A stretch of DNA of 64,000 bases from Bacillus sp. ZZV12-4809. GTDB lineage: Bacteria; Bacillota; Bacilli; Bacillales; Cytobacillaceae. A program made the translations under genes and the position numbers. Numbering within the stretch: position 1 is the first letter of the stretch; every line of letters begins with the position of its first letter. Below, piece after piece: positions 45,680 to 54,473 of the stretch. The stretch is from positions 124,001 to 188,000 of the forward strand of contig NZ_VCRN01000006.1 of assembly GCF_009849585.1 (NCBI RefSeq), given 5' to 3'. The notes under the pieces were generated by a model. It searched no databases. It saw only the letters and a program-made list of their open reading frames with translations, and had not been told where the DNA came from.

Positions 45680-47012
45680 TATTCATGCCCCCTGTCTCAT
45701 CAAGCGAAATGCTTTTCCACATTCCTTCATAACGGTAAAACCAGGAAGGCTCCAGACGGATAAAAGTAGTCTGCGCTTCCTTGACAAGCGCCATTTGATA
45801 CCCCAGCCTTACATCCTCCAGCAATTCCGGTTCAAATCCGTTCAAGGATAACAGGTACTCCATTACCCGATTCCCGGGACTAAGAGATACTTCTGTTGGC
45901 GTTTCCGTGATTAGGCCGAGCTGGAAGTTGCTTCGAACATACTCATAAATTTCTTTTTGTCCCCAAATGTGGCGGATTTCGGATAGTTTCGGATCATCGC
46001 TGAAAATGGGATAACCTGAAGATTCATACATCCGAAATGCAACCCGATGATTCACTTCATCAATTTCGGCAAATTGATAATTATCTGTCCAGCCCGAATG
46101 TCCATTAATGAATTCAATGCTCCTTTTCAGGAGGTCATCTGACGGAAAAACCGGGTTATCTCCGGCAGCCGGTTTAATATAACGAAGAGTATTTTTATCA
46201 GAATTCACCCTCAATAAGCTTAAGGTATCATTGTATTCATCCTCTGACTGCTGAAAGCTTTTCTGGACGACACTTGGATCACTGAACAAAGCATTTTTAT
46301 ATTGTTCAGAGTCCAATTTTTTCTCCAAATACTGATATCTCAGCATTTTGGTATCCTTCGCGGGCAAGTAGATGGTTCTTTTTTCAGATGGCGTATAAGC
46401 AAGGTAGGCTCTATATTCCGGATTATACTCCGACAGATTGAAGTATTGGCTTTTGAAATTCTGAATAAAGGAAACAGGTACATGGCTTCGATAGACCTGC
46501 CGGTTATCCAATGAGACAAAATCAACAATTCCTTCTTTTTTACCTGTTTGCTTCGTATCAATGACAATATGATCAAATTGAAAATCAGCGAGGTTTTTAT
46601 CGCCAATTTTGATGACGGATTTGTATAAGTCAATCGGAACAGAATCAGGAAACACGAGAACCGCTTTTCCTTCTTTATGGACAAACGATGGAAAAGTGTC
46701 TGCTTCCTCTGTAATATTTTCAAAGTCAGCAAAATTCCAATCACTGATTTCTGTTATCACCTTATCAATCTCACTGGGGCTGACTGTCCCGAAGGTCTGT
46801 TTTTCCCCGAGATGGAATAAAAGGGTGTCCGGTCTAACAATCTGATTTACTTCTTTTTTCTCCTCAATTGTCACTTCCTGAACGGTATTCGCTTCTTTCT
46901 CAATCCGTTCAAAGTTTGGCTGATAGGTCCAGAGATTCCAGGTCAGGAGGACGCTTGTCACGACTAGAATGGTCAGTATGATGGTTTTTATATTTTCATA
47001 TCTCATTCCCAA
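45666..47012 (-). CDS. walH: WalH/YycH regulator of WalK
   Basis: A 448-residue protein with one N-terminal membrane helix (IKTIILTILVVTSVLLTWNL, residues 8-27) and a large extracellular domain. The NLWTYQPNFE just after the helix is typical of YycH. It works with WalI as a negative regulator of the WalK sensor. It overlaps walK by 10 bp and walI by 14 bp, implying translational coupling in the operon. Confidence 0.9.
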   Translation of the reverse strand: MGMRYENIKTIILTILVVTSVLLTWNLWTYQPNFERIEKEANTVQEVTIEEKKEVNQIVRPDTLLFHLGEKQTFGTVSPSEIDKVITEISDWNFADFENITEEADTFPSFVHKEGKAVLVFPDSVPIDLYKSVIKIGDKNLADFQFDHIVIDTKQTGKKEGIVDFVSLDNRQVYRSHVPVSFIQNFKSQYFNLSEYNPEYRAYLAYTPSEKRTIYLPAKDTKMLRYQYLEKKLDSEQYKNALFSDPSVVQKSFQQSEDEYNDTLSLLRVNSDKNTLRYIKPAAGDNPVFPSDDLLKRSIEFINGHSGWTDNYQFAEIDEVNHRVAFRMYESSGYPIFSDDPKLSEIRHIWGQKEIYEYVRSNFQLGLITETPTEVSLSPGNRVMEYLLSLNGFEPELLEDVRLGYQMALVKEAQTTFIRLEPSWFYRYEGMWKSISLDETGGMNNGLE

Positions 47013-48835
47013 TCATCCTCTTCCGAGCGAACATATGGAAGGCTGAATGAAATCGTTGTCCCTTTCCCTTCTTTACTCGCTGCCCAAATTTTCCCGCCAT
47101 GCGCCTCGACCATTTCTTTTGCAATGGCAAGGCCGAGGCCTGTTCCGCCAAGCTTTCTTGTTCGGGCTTTATCCACCCGGTAAAAACGCTCAAAAATCTG
47201 ATCAATATTTTCTTTTGGTATTCCTACACCTTGGTCTGAAACGCTGACGATAATAAATTCATCTTTTTCCTCAATGCTGAACGTCACCTTTCCGCCTTCC
47301 GGAGAGTATTTCAGCGCATTGGAGATAATATTGTCCAGCACCTGGGTGAGCTTATCTTCATCTATTTCCACAAAAGCTGAATGGTCCGGAAGCCTTCTTT
47401 CAAATGTAACATTCTGCTCCTTCGTCATTTCAAAACGATCTATAATTCTATTATAGAAGAAAATGAAATCAATCCAGTCCTTGCTTAAACGGTAATCCTT
47501 GCTGTCCATTTTAGAAAGCTGCAGCAGATCATTAACAAGGCGGATCATCCGCTCTGTTTCATTTTGGGTGACCTCCAGGAAGTTCGGCGCAATCTCCTCA
47601 TCTTTCCATGCGCCATCCGCCAGAGCCTCCAGATAGCTTCTCATCGTCGTAAGCGGTGTTCTGAGCTCATGAGATACATTTGCCACAAATTCGCGGCGCT
47701 CCATGTCAATTTTCTCCTGCTCGGTGATATCATGCAAAACGGTAATTAAACCGTTCACAAATCCGGTTTCTTTTTGGATAACTGAGAAATTCGCACGGAG
47801 AATCAGCGTTTTCTTTTTGGTGCTGTAATCCAGGATGACTGAATCCCGCTCATTTAACATTTCTTCAAAGGTATACTCCTCTTCAAGGCCTAAGAGGGAT
47901 ACAATCGGTGATGACAGAACCGTTTCACGTGAAACATTCAGCATTTTTGCAGCAGGCTCATTAATGAGGATGACACGCCCTTTGCGGTCGGTTGCAATGA
48001 CTCCGTCCGTCATATAGGAAAGAACAGAAGATAATTTCCGCCGCTCGCCTTCCGTTGTGGCGTGGGCTTCCTGAAGCTTCTTTGTTAAGCTGTTAAAGGT
48101 AATGGCCAGCTGGCCAATTTCGTCATAACCGTACACCTTAACCTTGCGGGAGAAGTTCCCTTTTGCCATGGCCAGCGCCTGTTTCCGCATATCAGAAATC
48201 GGGCGTGTTACCGTCTGTGCAAGAAGTATCCCCAGAATCGCTGTGATGGCTAACGCAATCGCGATGCCGGATGTAAAAATACTATTTATTTCCCTCATCT
48301 GTTCATAGATATTTTCTATTTTAGCAACCAGATAGATGGCCCCATTGACTTCCCCATTATTATTTTTAATAGGGGTGACGAGAACCCACATCCGCTGTCC
48401 CTGGTCAACGAAATCCTCCGTTACCTGCTGATTAGTAGCGATGGCCATTTTGATCAGATTATCTGTAGACCTCCCCCCGACAAGCCCCTGATTATCGGGA
48501 TCGGAGGTTCCAAGGATCCGTAGTGTTGATTCTCCTTCGATGACACGGACTTCGGATATGTCCTCAGAATTGTAATCACTTAACAGTCTTCTGATATCCT
48601 CTTCGAGGGACGGTCCCTCCTCATCAGGAAGCCTTACCTTAGCCATCTGTTCCTCCACATAATAGCTAAGCAGATTGACCCTCTCCTGAATGGCATCCTT
48701 AAAGTTTTCCTGTAAGGTCGATTCCAGCTGTCTGACAAAGTAGACCCCGATAATCTGCATTGCTACCAGGATGAGAAGAACATAAATGATTACGAACTTC
48801 AAATGAATGGACCGAAAAAAACCCACCTTTTCCAT
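47003..48835 (-). CDS. walK: Sensor histidine kinase WalK
   Basis: A 610-residue essential sensor of cell-wall status. Two membrane helices (about 14-34 and 188-208) flank an extracellular domain; then HAMP (RPISDMRKQALAMAKGNFSR), PAS (about 265-370; VIATDRKGRVILINEPAAKM), HisKA with phospho-acceptor H389 in FVANVSHELRTPLTTM, and the ATPase domain with DNIISNALKYSPEGG and GTGLGLAIAKEMVEAHGG. It phosphorylates WalR. 8 bp after walR. A near-perfect parS sequence is embedded in the coding region at codons 299-305. Confidence 0.96.
   Translation of the reverse strand: MEKVGFFRSIHLKFVIIYVLLILVAMQIIGVYFVRQLESTLQENFKDAIQERVNLLSYYVEEQMAKVRLPDEEGPSLEEDIRRLLSDYNSEDISEVRVIEGESTLRILGTSDPDNQGLVGGRSTDNLIKMAIATNQQVTEDFVDQGQRMWVLVTPIKNNNGEVNGAIYLVAKIENIYEQMREINSIFTSGIAIALAITAILGILLAQTVTRPISDMRKQALAMAKGNFSRKVKVYGYDEIGQLAITFNSLTKKLQEAHATTEGERRKLSSVLSYMTDGVIATDRKGRVILINEPAAKMLNVSRETVLSSPIVSLLGLEEEYTFEEMLNERDSVILDYSTKKKTLILRANFSVIQKETGFVNGLITVLHDITEQEKIDMERREFVANVSHELRTPLTTMRSYLEALADGAWKDEEIAPNFLEVTQNETERMIRLVNDLLQLSKMDSKDYRLSKDWIDFIFFYNRIIDRFEMTKEQNVTFERRLPDHSAFVEIDEDKLTQVLDNIISNALKYSPEGGKVTFSIEEKDEFIIVSVSDQGVGIPKENIDQIFERFYRVDKARTRKLGGTGLGLAIAKEMVEAHGGKIWAASKEGKGTTISFSLPYVRSEEDDWE
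47921..47936. promoter_or_regulatory. Candidate parS site inside walK
   Basis: CGTTTCACGTGAAACA matches the parS consensus TGTTNCACGTGAAACA at 15 of 16 positions (first base C). It encodes N-V-S-R-E-T of WalK. I recall a parS site in yycG (walK) of B. subtilis, which would make it conserved in position. Confidence 0.75.
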
Positions 48836-48843
48836 TTACCCTG

Positions 48844-49551
48844 TTACTCCTGCTCGGGATTCCGCAAGTAATAACCGACTCCTCTTCTTGTCACGATCCA
48901 TGTCGGGTGGCTTGGATTATCCTCAATTTTCTCCCGCAGTCTCCTGACAGTTACGTCAACTGTACGGACATCACCATAATAATCATAGCCCCATACGGTT
49001 TGAAGGAGATGCTCCCTCGTCATGACTTGTCCAATATGCTTGGCCAAATAATGAAGCAGCTCAAACTCGCGATGTGTTAATTCAATCGTCTCACCGCGCT
49101 TGGAAACCACGTAGGCATCCGGATGGATAATCAATGAACCCACTTCGATTTCGTTTGATTCATCTTCTTCCTCCGCCTTGGCTACCTGCTGATGGCGCCT
49201 CATATTAGCCTTCACACGGGCAATAAGTTCTCTAGTGCTGAACGGCTTTGTCACATAATCATCTGCACCCAGTTCGAGACCCAGTACTTTATCAATTTCA
49301 GAATCCTTCGCTGTCAGCATAATAATCGGCATATCGTATTTCTTGCGCACCTCGCGGCAAACCTCAATGCCATCCCTCTGCGGAAGCATGATATCAAGCA
49401 AAATCAAATCCGGCTTGATTTCTTCCACCTTTTCAAGGGCGTCATTGCCGTCGTAGGCACACACCACTTCATAGCCTTCTTTTTTTAAATTGAACTGCAG
49501 AATATCTGCAATTGGTTTCTCATCGTCTACAACCAGAATCTTTTTATCCAT
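48844..49551 (-). CDS. walR: Response regulator WalR
   Basis: A 235-residue OmpR-family regulator, essential in low-GC Gram-positives, controlling cell-wall hydrolase genes. The receiver domain has the phospho-acceptor aspartate in [14 protein letters not shown] (D53) and KPFSTREL lysine; the C-terminal winged helix ends with [20 protein letters not shown] and [15 protein letters not shown] start at ATG 49551 ([12 protein letters not shown]) with AAGGAGAT upstream, which gives the standard length. First gene of walRKHIJ. Confidence 0.96.
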   Translation of the reverse strand: MDKKILVVDDEKPIADILQFNLKKEGYEVVCAYDGNDALEKVEEIKPDLILLDIMLPQRDGIEVCREVRKKYDMPIIMLTAKDSEIDKVLGLELGADDYVTKPFSTRELIARVKANMRRHQQVAKAEEEDESNEIEVGSLIIHPDAYVVSKRGETIELTHREFELLHYLAKHIGQVMTREHLLQTVWGYDYYGDVRTVDVTVRRLREKIEDNPSHPTWIVTRRGVGYYLRNPEQE

Positions 49552-49754
49552 ACCTATCTCCTTTTTCTTGCTCATTTATTTATTTTTGGAGCAGTAGAAG
49601 TCAGTTTCATGCATATGTTCTCTATTTTACTTTACCATGTTAACAGTGAGAATTCACCTATTACGAAAAGCAGGAGCGCCTTTCCTGCCTCAGCACCTGA
49701 AGAGGCGGGTCCTGAAGCCGGACAGTTTGTTATTTATTTCTTATTCTTAACCAC

Positions 49755-49787
49755 AAAAGTCTCTAGCATGAAAACTAGAGACTTTTT
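49755..49787. terminator. Terminator between the M23 peptidase and walR
   Basis: AAAGTCTCTAG pairs with CTAGAGACTTT with A and T runs on either side, 9 bp after the peptidase gene. Confidence 0.88.
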
Positions 49788-49795
49788 AGCGTGTA

Positions 49796-51274
49796 TTATT
49801 TATTTACATATTTCAGCGGATCCTGTCTTTTACCGTCTTTGTATACTTCGAAGTGCAGATGGACACCGGTGGAATCACCAGTGGATCCCATTATGCCAAT
49901 CTTTGAACCTTTCGAGACGGTTTGGCCAACGCTGACACTGATGGAATCAAGATGGGCATATATCGTGCGGAATCCATTGTTATGGTCGATGACGATTTTA
50001 TTTCCATAGCCGCCATCCATTCCTGCAGATACAACTGTTCCATTGTCAGCTGCTTTGATCGTGCGGTCGCTCGGTCTTGCAATGTCAATTCCCTTATGCA
50101 ATTTCCCCCAGCGGTATCCCATTTTACTGGAGATATAGCCGCCGACTGCCGGATAAGCTAAGCTGCCTTCACCGCGGGATGGAATCACCTTTGTTCCCTT
50201 GATGACAATTTGCTTCACAGGCTCTTCAAGAACTTTTTCTTCTTTGACTGCTTTTTTGACCGTTTGGCCATTTTCTTCCGTAATCAGATAAGTTGCAGCG
50301 CGAACGCCTTCCTTGCCTTCCTGCTTCACTTTCGTTTCGCCTTTAGGCATGCTGCTGTCTTCGATTACTTCTTTTGCATAATCGATTTTTTCTTTCTTGA
50401 AAACTTCCATATCTGCTATTACTTTGACATACGGATTGTAGACGGTCACATTTAATTCCTGTCCTGACTTAATGACAGAATCCGTTTTGAGTCCACTGTT
50501 GAGTTCAATCAGCTGTTTCATATCGAGGTCATGCGCACTGGCAATATTGCTGAGTGCATCGCCCTCTTTCACCACATATTTCTTTTCTTCAAGGGTTCCT
50601 TTTTGCAGAAGCTTCACAGCCTCATCTGCACTGATGAGCTTTTCCGGTTCCACGGTTGCTTCAGAGATGGATACATCTTCAGTAAAGCGGACATCTAAAA
50701 GACGCGTTTCATCTTCCTTCAGCTTTGACAGCGGGTCCGCAGAAGATACTTTTCTATCTTCTAGTGCCTTTAAATCTTTTTCTGATACATAGGACGTCTT
50801 GATTTTCTGGAGGGCCGCTTTAGCCTCCTCCTCATCTTCCACATAAGCGATTTCCTTGCCGTCAATCACTAAGGCAGCTGCTTCGGCATGAATTTCCATC
50901 TTGTCTTTGAGGCCCTTGACGGCTTCAGATTCATTCACATCTGAGCTGGATTCAAAAACCTGCTCAGGAACGAAGGAAAGCTTCGATGCCAGCGCCAGCT
51001 TTAATCCCTTGTGGGAATCTTCGGCCTCACTGATCTTCTTATCAGCCAAATCTTCGATGACTTTTTTGTCCGACACCGTTCCAATATATTCGTCACCCAT
51101 ATAGACATAATAAACTGTCACAAGTTTATCATCATTGGCAGAAGCAGAAATGCCTCCTGCAAAGGTTAAAGCCGCCGCTGCAAAGCCGGCTGCAATCGTT
51201 CTATTTATCGTTTTCTTAAAGCTTTTCGCTGTAAATTCTGATGATGAGGTATCTTTTTTCATCCATTTAAACAT
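49796..51274 (-). CDS. Secreted M23 peptidoglycan endopeptidase with LysM and G5 domains
   Basis: A 492-residue exported cell-wall hydrolase. A signal peptide or anchor lies at about residues 24-47 (NRTIAAGFAAAALTFAGGIS then ASAND). A LysM domain (KYVVKEGDALSNIASAHDLD, about 232-276) binds the wall; a G5-like segment follows (KVKQEGKEGVRAATYLITEE). The C-terminal M23 domain has HKGIDIARP and VHLHFEVYKDG, the zinc-binding H...D and HxH. Such enzymes cleave peptide cross-links and are typical WalR targets; its position directly upstream of walR suits that. Similar to the protein usually annotated next to walR in bacilli. Confidence 0.9.
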   Translation of the reverse strand: MFKWMKKDTSSSEFTAKSFKKTINRTIAAGFAAAALTFAGGISASANDDKLVTVYYVYMGDEYIGTVSDKKVIEDLADKKISEAEDSHKGLKLALASKLSFVPEQVFESSSDVNESEAVKGLKDKMEIHAEAAALVIDGKEIAYVEDEEEAKAALQKIKTSYVSEKDLKALEDRKVSSADPLSKLKEDETRLLDVRFTEDVSISEATVEPEKLISADEAVKLLQKGTLEEKKYVVKEGDALSNIASAHDLDMKQLIELNSGLKTDSVIKSGQELNVTVYNPYVKVIADMEVFKKEKIDYAKEVIEDSSMPKGETKVKQEGKEGVRAATYLITEENGQTVKKAVKEEKVLEEPVKQIVIKGTKVIPSRGEGSLAYPAVGGYISSKMGYRWGKLHKGIDIARPSDRTIKAADNGTVVSAGMDGGYGNKIVIDHNNGFRTIYAHLDSISVSVGQTVSKGSKIGIMGSTGDSTGVHLHFEVYKDGKRQDPLKYVNK

Positions 51275-51640
51275 GGTTACATCCCCCTAGACTGCGGTAA
51301 CAAAGAACACTTCCATATAGTGCTATGTAACTACGAATTTGCGAGTCTGATTTTTTCACAATAATTACTTTACCACACAGCAACGCAAATAGATTACGAG
51401 ACTCGGGAATGTAAAGAAAATGTATAATAGCTGACAAATTATGACTATAAACGGCAAAGCATAAGGATGATTTTGTCGAATGAAGGATAGGAAATAGTCC
51501 CTAGCGGCAAGGGTTTATTAGGGATGCGAAAAATGAAGGAAAGCGTGTCTCTAAATTACACAGGCTTTTTGCAGAAAAGAGATTATATTACAGAAATATA
51601 ACAAAAAGGAGCATGATTGGTTACATACTCCTTCTTGGGA
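51275..51640. other. Gap between the M23 gene and the tRNA cluster
   Basis: About 365 bp without a credible gene. The M23 ribosome site (GGGGG) is at 51286-51290. At 51410-51426 TGTAAAGAAAATGTATA is close to the WalR-box pattern (TGTWAH, 5-nt spacer, TGTWAH) with one mismatch. A possible hairpin AAAGGAGCATG...CATACTCCTT lies before the tRNA-Phe end (51606-51633). Confidence 0.4.
51606..51634 (-). terminator. Possible terminator of the tRNA transcript
   Basis: AAGGAG (51607-51612) pairs with CTCCTT (51628-51633), with extra pairing ATG/CAT; minus-strand continuation TTTTTG follows. It sits just 3' of tRNA-Phe. Confidence 0.6.
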
Positions 51641-51713
51641 TGGCTCAGGACGGAATCGAACCGCCGACACAAGGATTTTCAGTCCTTTGCTCTACCGACT
51701 GAGCTACTGAGCC
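51641..51713 (-). tRNA. tRNA-Phe (GAA)
   Basis: Seventy-three nucleotides with complete cloverleaf: acceptor GGCTCAG/CTGAGCC, D arm AGCTCAGTCGGTAGAGC, anticodon loop CTGAAAA with GAA, T arm GGCGGTTCGATTCCGTC, discriminator A. CCA is not encoded. Last tRNA of the minus-strand cluster. Confidence 0.95.
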
Positions 51714-52015
51714 TTATTAAATTATTTTTGCCTAAATATTGTTTGGTTTCGTCCTTCGTCCCGATTTGGCAATCGGTACGCTGAAGTGATTCAAGGAAGC
51801 TTATTCGGTCGTGCTCTACCGACTGAGCTACTGAGCCTTATTAAATTATTTTTGCCTAAATATTGTTTGGTTTCGTCCTTCGTCCCGATTTGGCAATCGG
51901 TACGCTGAAGTGATTCAAGGAAGCTTATTCGGTCGTGCTCTATCGACTGAGCTACTGAGCCTTATTAGATTATCTGGTTTTGTGCTTCAAGCCGATTTGA
52001 CAATCGGTACACTGT
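51714..52015 (-). repeat. Tandem units of linker plus tRNA-Phe 5' half
   Basis: Two 124-bp units (51714-51837 and 51838-51961) are nearly identical. Each consists of a 98-bp linker and a 26-bp exact or near-exact copy of the first 26 nt of the tRNA-Phe gene (51812-51837; 51936-51961 with one change in the D arm). A degenerate third linker (51962 to about 52015) follows without a tRNA piece. The linker contains CCGATTTGGCAATCGG, a 6-bp stem with 4-nt loop. The units lie within the tRNA transcription unit. Confidence 0.92.
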
Positions 52016-52035
52016 TATGAAGCAGATTATGTAAA

Positions 52036-52112
52036 TGGCGGTCCGGACGGGACTCGAACCCGCGACCTCCTGCGTGACAGGCAGGCATTCTAACCAACTG
52101 AACTACCGGACC
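52036..52112 (-). tRNA. tRNA-Asp (GTC)
   Basis: Seventy-seven nucleotides including encoded CCA (TGG at 52036-52038). Acceptor GGTCCGG/CCGGACC, anticodon loop CTGTCAC with GTC, T arm CGCGGGTTCGAGTCCCG. Confidence 0.95.
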
Positions 52113-52173
52113 AAATAATAACCGCCAGCAAGTAAGCTGGGCTTGCCAGCCGTTTGCTGACGGTTATTTGCCA

Positions 52174-52245
52174 TGACCCCTACGGGATTCGAACCCGTGT
52201 TACCGCCGTGAAAGGGCGGTGTCTTAACCGCTTGACCAAGGGGCC
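52174..52245 (-). tRNA. tRNA-Glu (TTC)
   Basis: Seventy-two nucleotides. Acceptor GGCCCCT/AGGGGTC (one G-T pair), anticodon loop CTTTCAC with TTC, T arm CACGGGTTCGAATCCCG. CCA is not encoded. Confidence 0.94.
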
Positions 52246-52259
52246 ATAAAAAGTATAAA

Positions 52260-52335
52260 TGGTGAGCCATGAAGGACTCGAACCTTCGACCCTCTGATTA
52301 AAAGTCAGATGCTCTACCGACTGAGCTAATGGCTC
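52260..52335 (-). tRNA. tRNA-Lys (TTT)
   Basis: Seventy-six nucleotides including encoded CCA. Acceptor GAGCCAT/ATGGCTC, anticodon loop CTTTTAA with TTT, T arm GAAGGTTCGAGTCCTTC. Confidence 0.95.
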
Positions 52336-52474
52336 ATACTATGATCATGTTGCCTAAAGCCTAATTCTGCTAAGTCAGATGTTCCAAAGCCCTGCGTGCT
52401 TTGTCACAGATTGCGATTCGGGTGAAGCAATTCAATGATGCTGCAATCTGCTCTACCGACTGAGCTAATGGCTC
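52336..52474 (-). repeat. Linker plus tRNA-Lys 5' half
   Basis: A 113-bp linker (52336-52448) followed by a 26-bp exact copy of the first 26 nt of tRNA-Lys (52449-52474). The flanks after the real tRNA and after the copy both start ATACTATGA, showing that the region was duplicated. The linker shares blocks with the Phe linker on the minus strand (TTGAAT-(N)2-CTTCA, CCGA(A)T-(N)GC, TTTAGGCAA). Confidence 0.9.
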
Positions 52475-52518
52475 ATACTATGAGTGTTTCCAAGGTTGCT
52501 ACCTTGGCGACGCTTTTT

Positions 52519-52548
52519 ATAATATCATAGAGTTTTATATAAGCGCAA
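52519..52548 (-). promoter_or_regulatory. Probable promoter of the tRNA cluster
   Basis: On the minus strand TTGCGC (52548-52543) and TATTAT (52524-52519) are 18 bp apart, about 45 bp upstream of the first tRNA-like sequence. Confidence 0.5.
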
Positions 52549-52733
52549 TAACTTTTTTATAAAAAAATCTTTTTTTCTGGAAGACGGTTTAAATACTAGA
52601 TTGCAGCTGGTTGCTGGGATGGGTTTACCCTAAAAAAGGTATCCTTTTCCCCGGATTATGGATTCTTTTCCCTAATTCCCGTTATTTATTCCCCTATTTT
52701 AAATTTTTTTCTATTAATAACAGCTGTGATATA

Positions 52734-52850
52734 TTCGGACTCAGCGCTGCTTTTTTTTCACTTGTTCTGTCTGAACCTGACCCAACTTCGGACCTGCATC
52801 GACTTTTTACGCTTTCTCTGTCCGAACCTGCTACAACCTCGGTCTCGGCA
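52734..52850. repeat. Small hairpin repeat array with about 52-bp period
   Basis: TTCGGAC occurs at 52734 and 52787 and a degenerate CTCGGTC at 52838 (spacings 53 and 51). Each later one is preceded 11-12 nt upstream by a complementary GTCTGAA or GTCCGAA. The hairpin TGTCTGAACCTGACCCAAC + TTCGGAC differs from one in the large array at 2945-2970 at only 5 of 26 positions. No gene lies in 52560-52870. Confidence 0.75.
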
Positions 52851-52870
52851 CCGGCCATTGCCTTTCTCCC

Positions 52871-52909
52871 CAAAAAAAAGAAAAGCCCCAATCATATCAG
52901 GGCTTTTCC
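52871..52909 (-). terminator. purA terminator
   Basis: GAAAAGCCC pairs with GGGCTTTTC; eight T follow on the minus strand. Confidence 0.92.
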
Positions 52910-52918
52910 AATCAAGTA

Positions 52919-54241
<1,323 letters not shown>

Positions 54242-54442
54242 TTAATTTCTATATCATATTTTATTTAAGTAACTTATTTCAACCATCTTAGTTTAACAAG
54301 GTGATGTGTGATAGTCAACAAAACACGAACAATTTAAACAAAAATATGAAAATATGTTCGTAAAACAATGAAAATATTAAAAATATAAGTGGAAACGGGA
54401 AAGCTGACACTCGAGAGAGCGGCTGCTTACACAAAACAATAA

Positions 54443-54473
54443 AAAAGAGGACTTGCTGTAGGCAGGTCCTCTT
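54443..54473 (-). terminator. dnaB terminator
   Basis: AAAGAGGAC and GTCCTCTTT with inner TGC/GCA pair; the minus-strand T-run is strong. It starts immediately at the dnaB stop. The remaining 230 bp to purA hold only the purA promoter region. Confidence 0.85.

Noticed and set aside
49609..49935. Plus-strand ORF of 108 codons near the walR promoter
   Set aside because: It runs through a terminator and into the M23 gene antisense; no ribosome site.
51812..51961. Additional complete tRNA genes
   Set aside because: Only the first 26 nt of tRNA-Phe are present in each copy; anticodon, T arm and 3' acceptor strand are missing.
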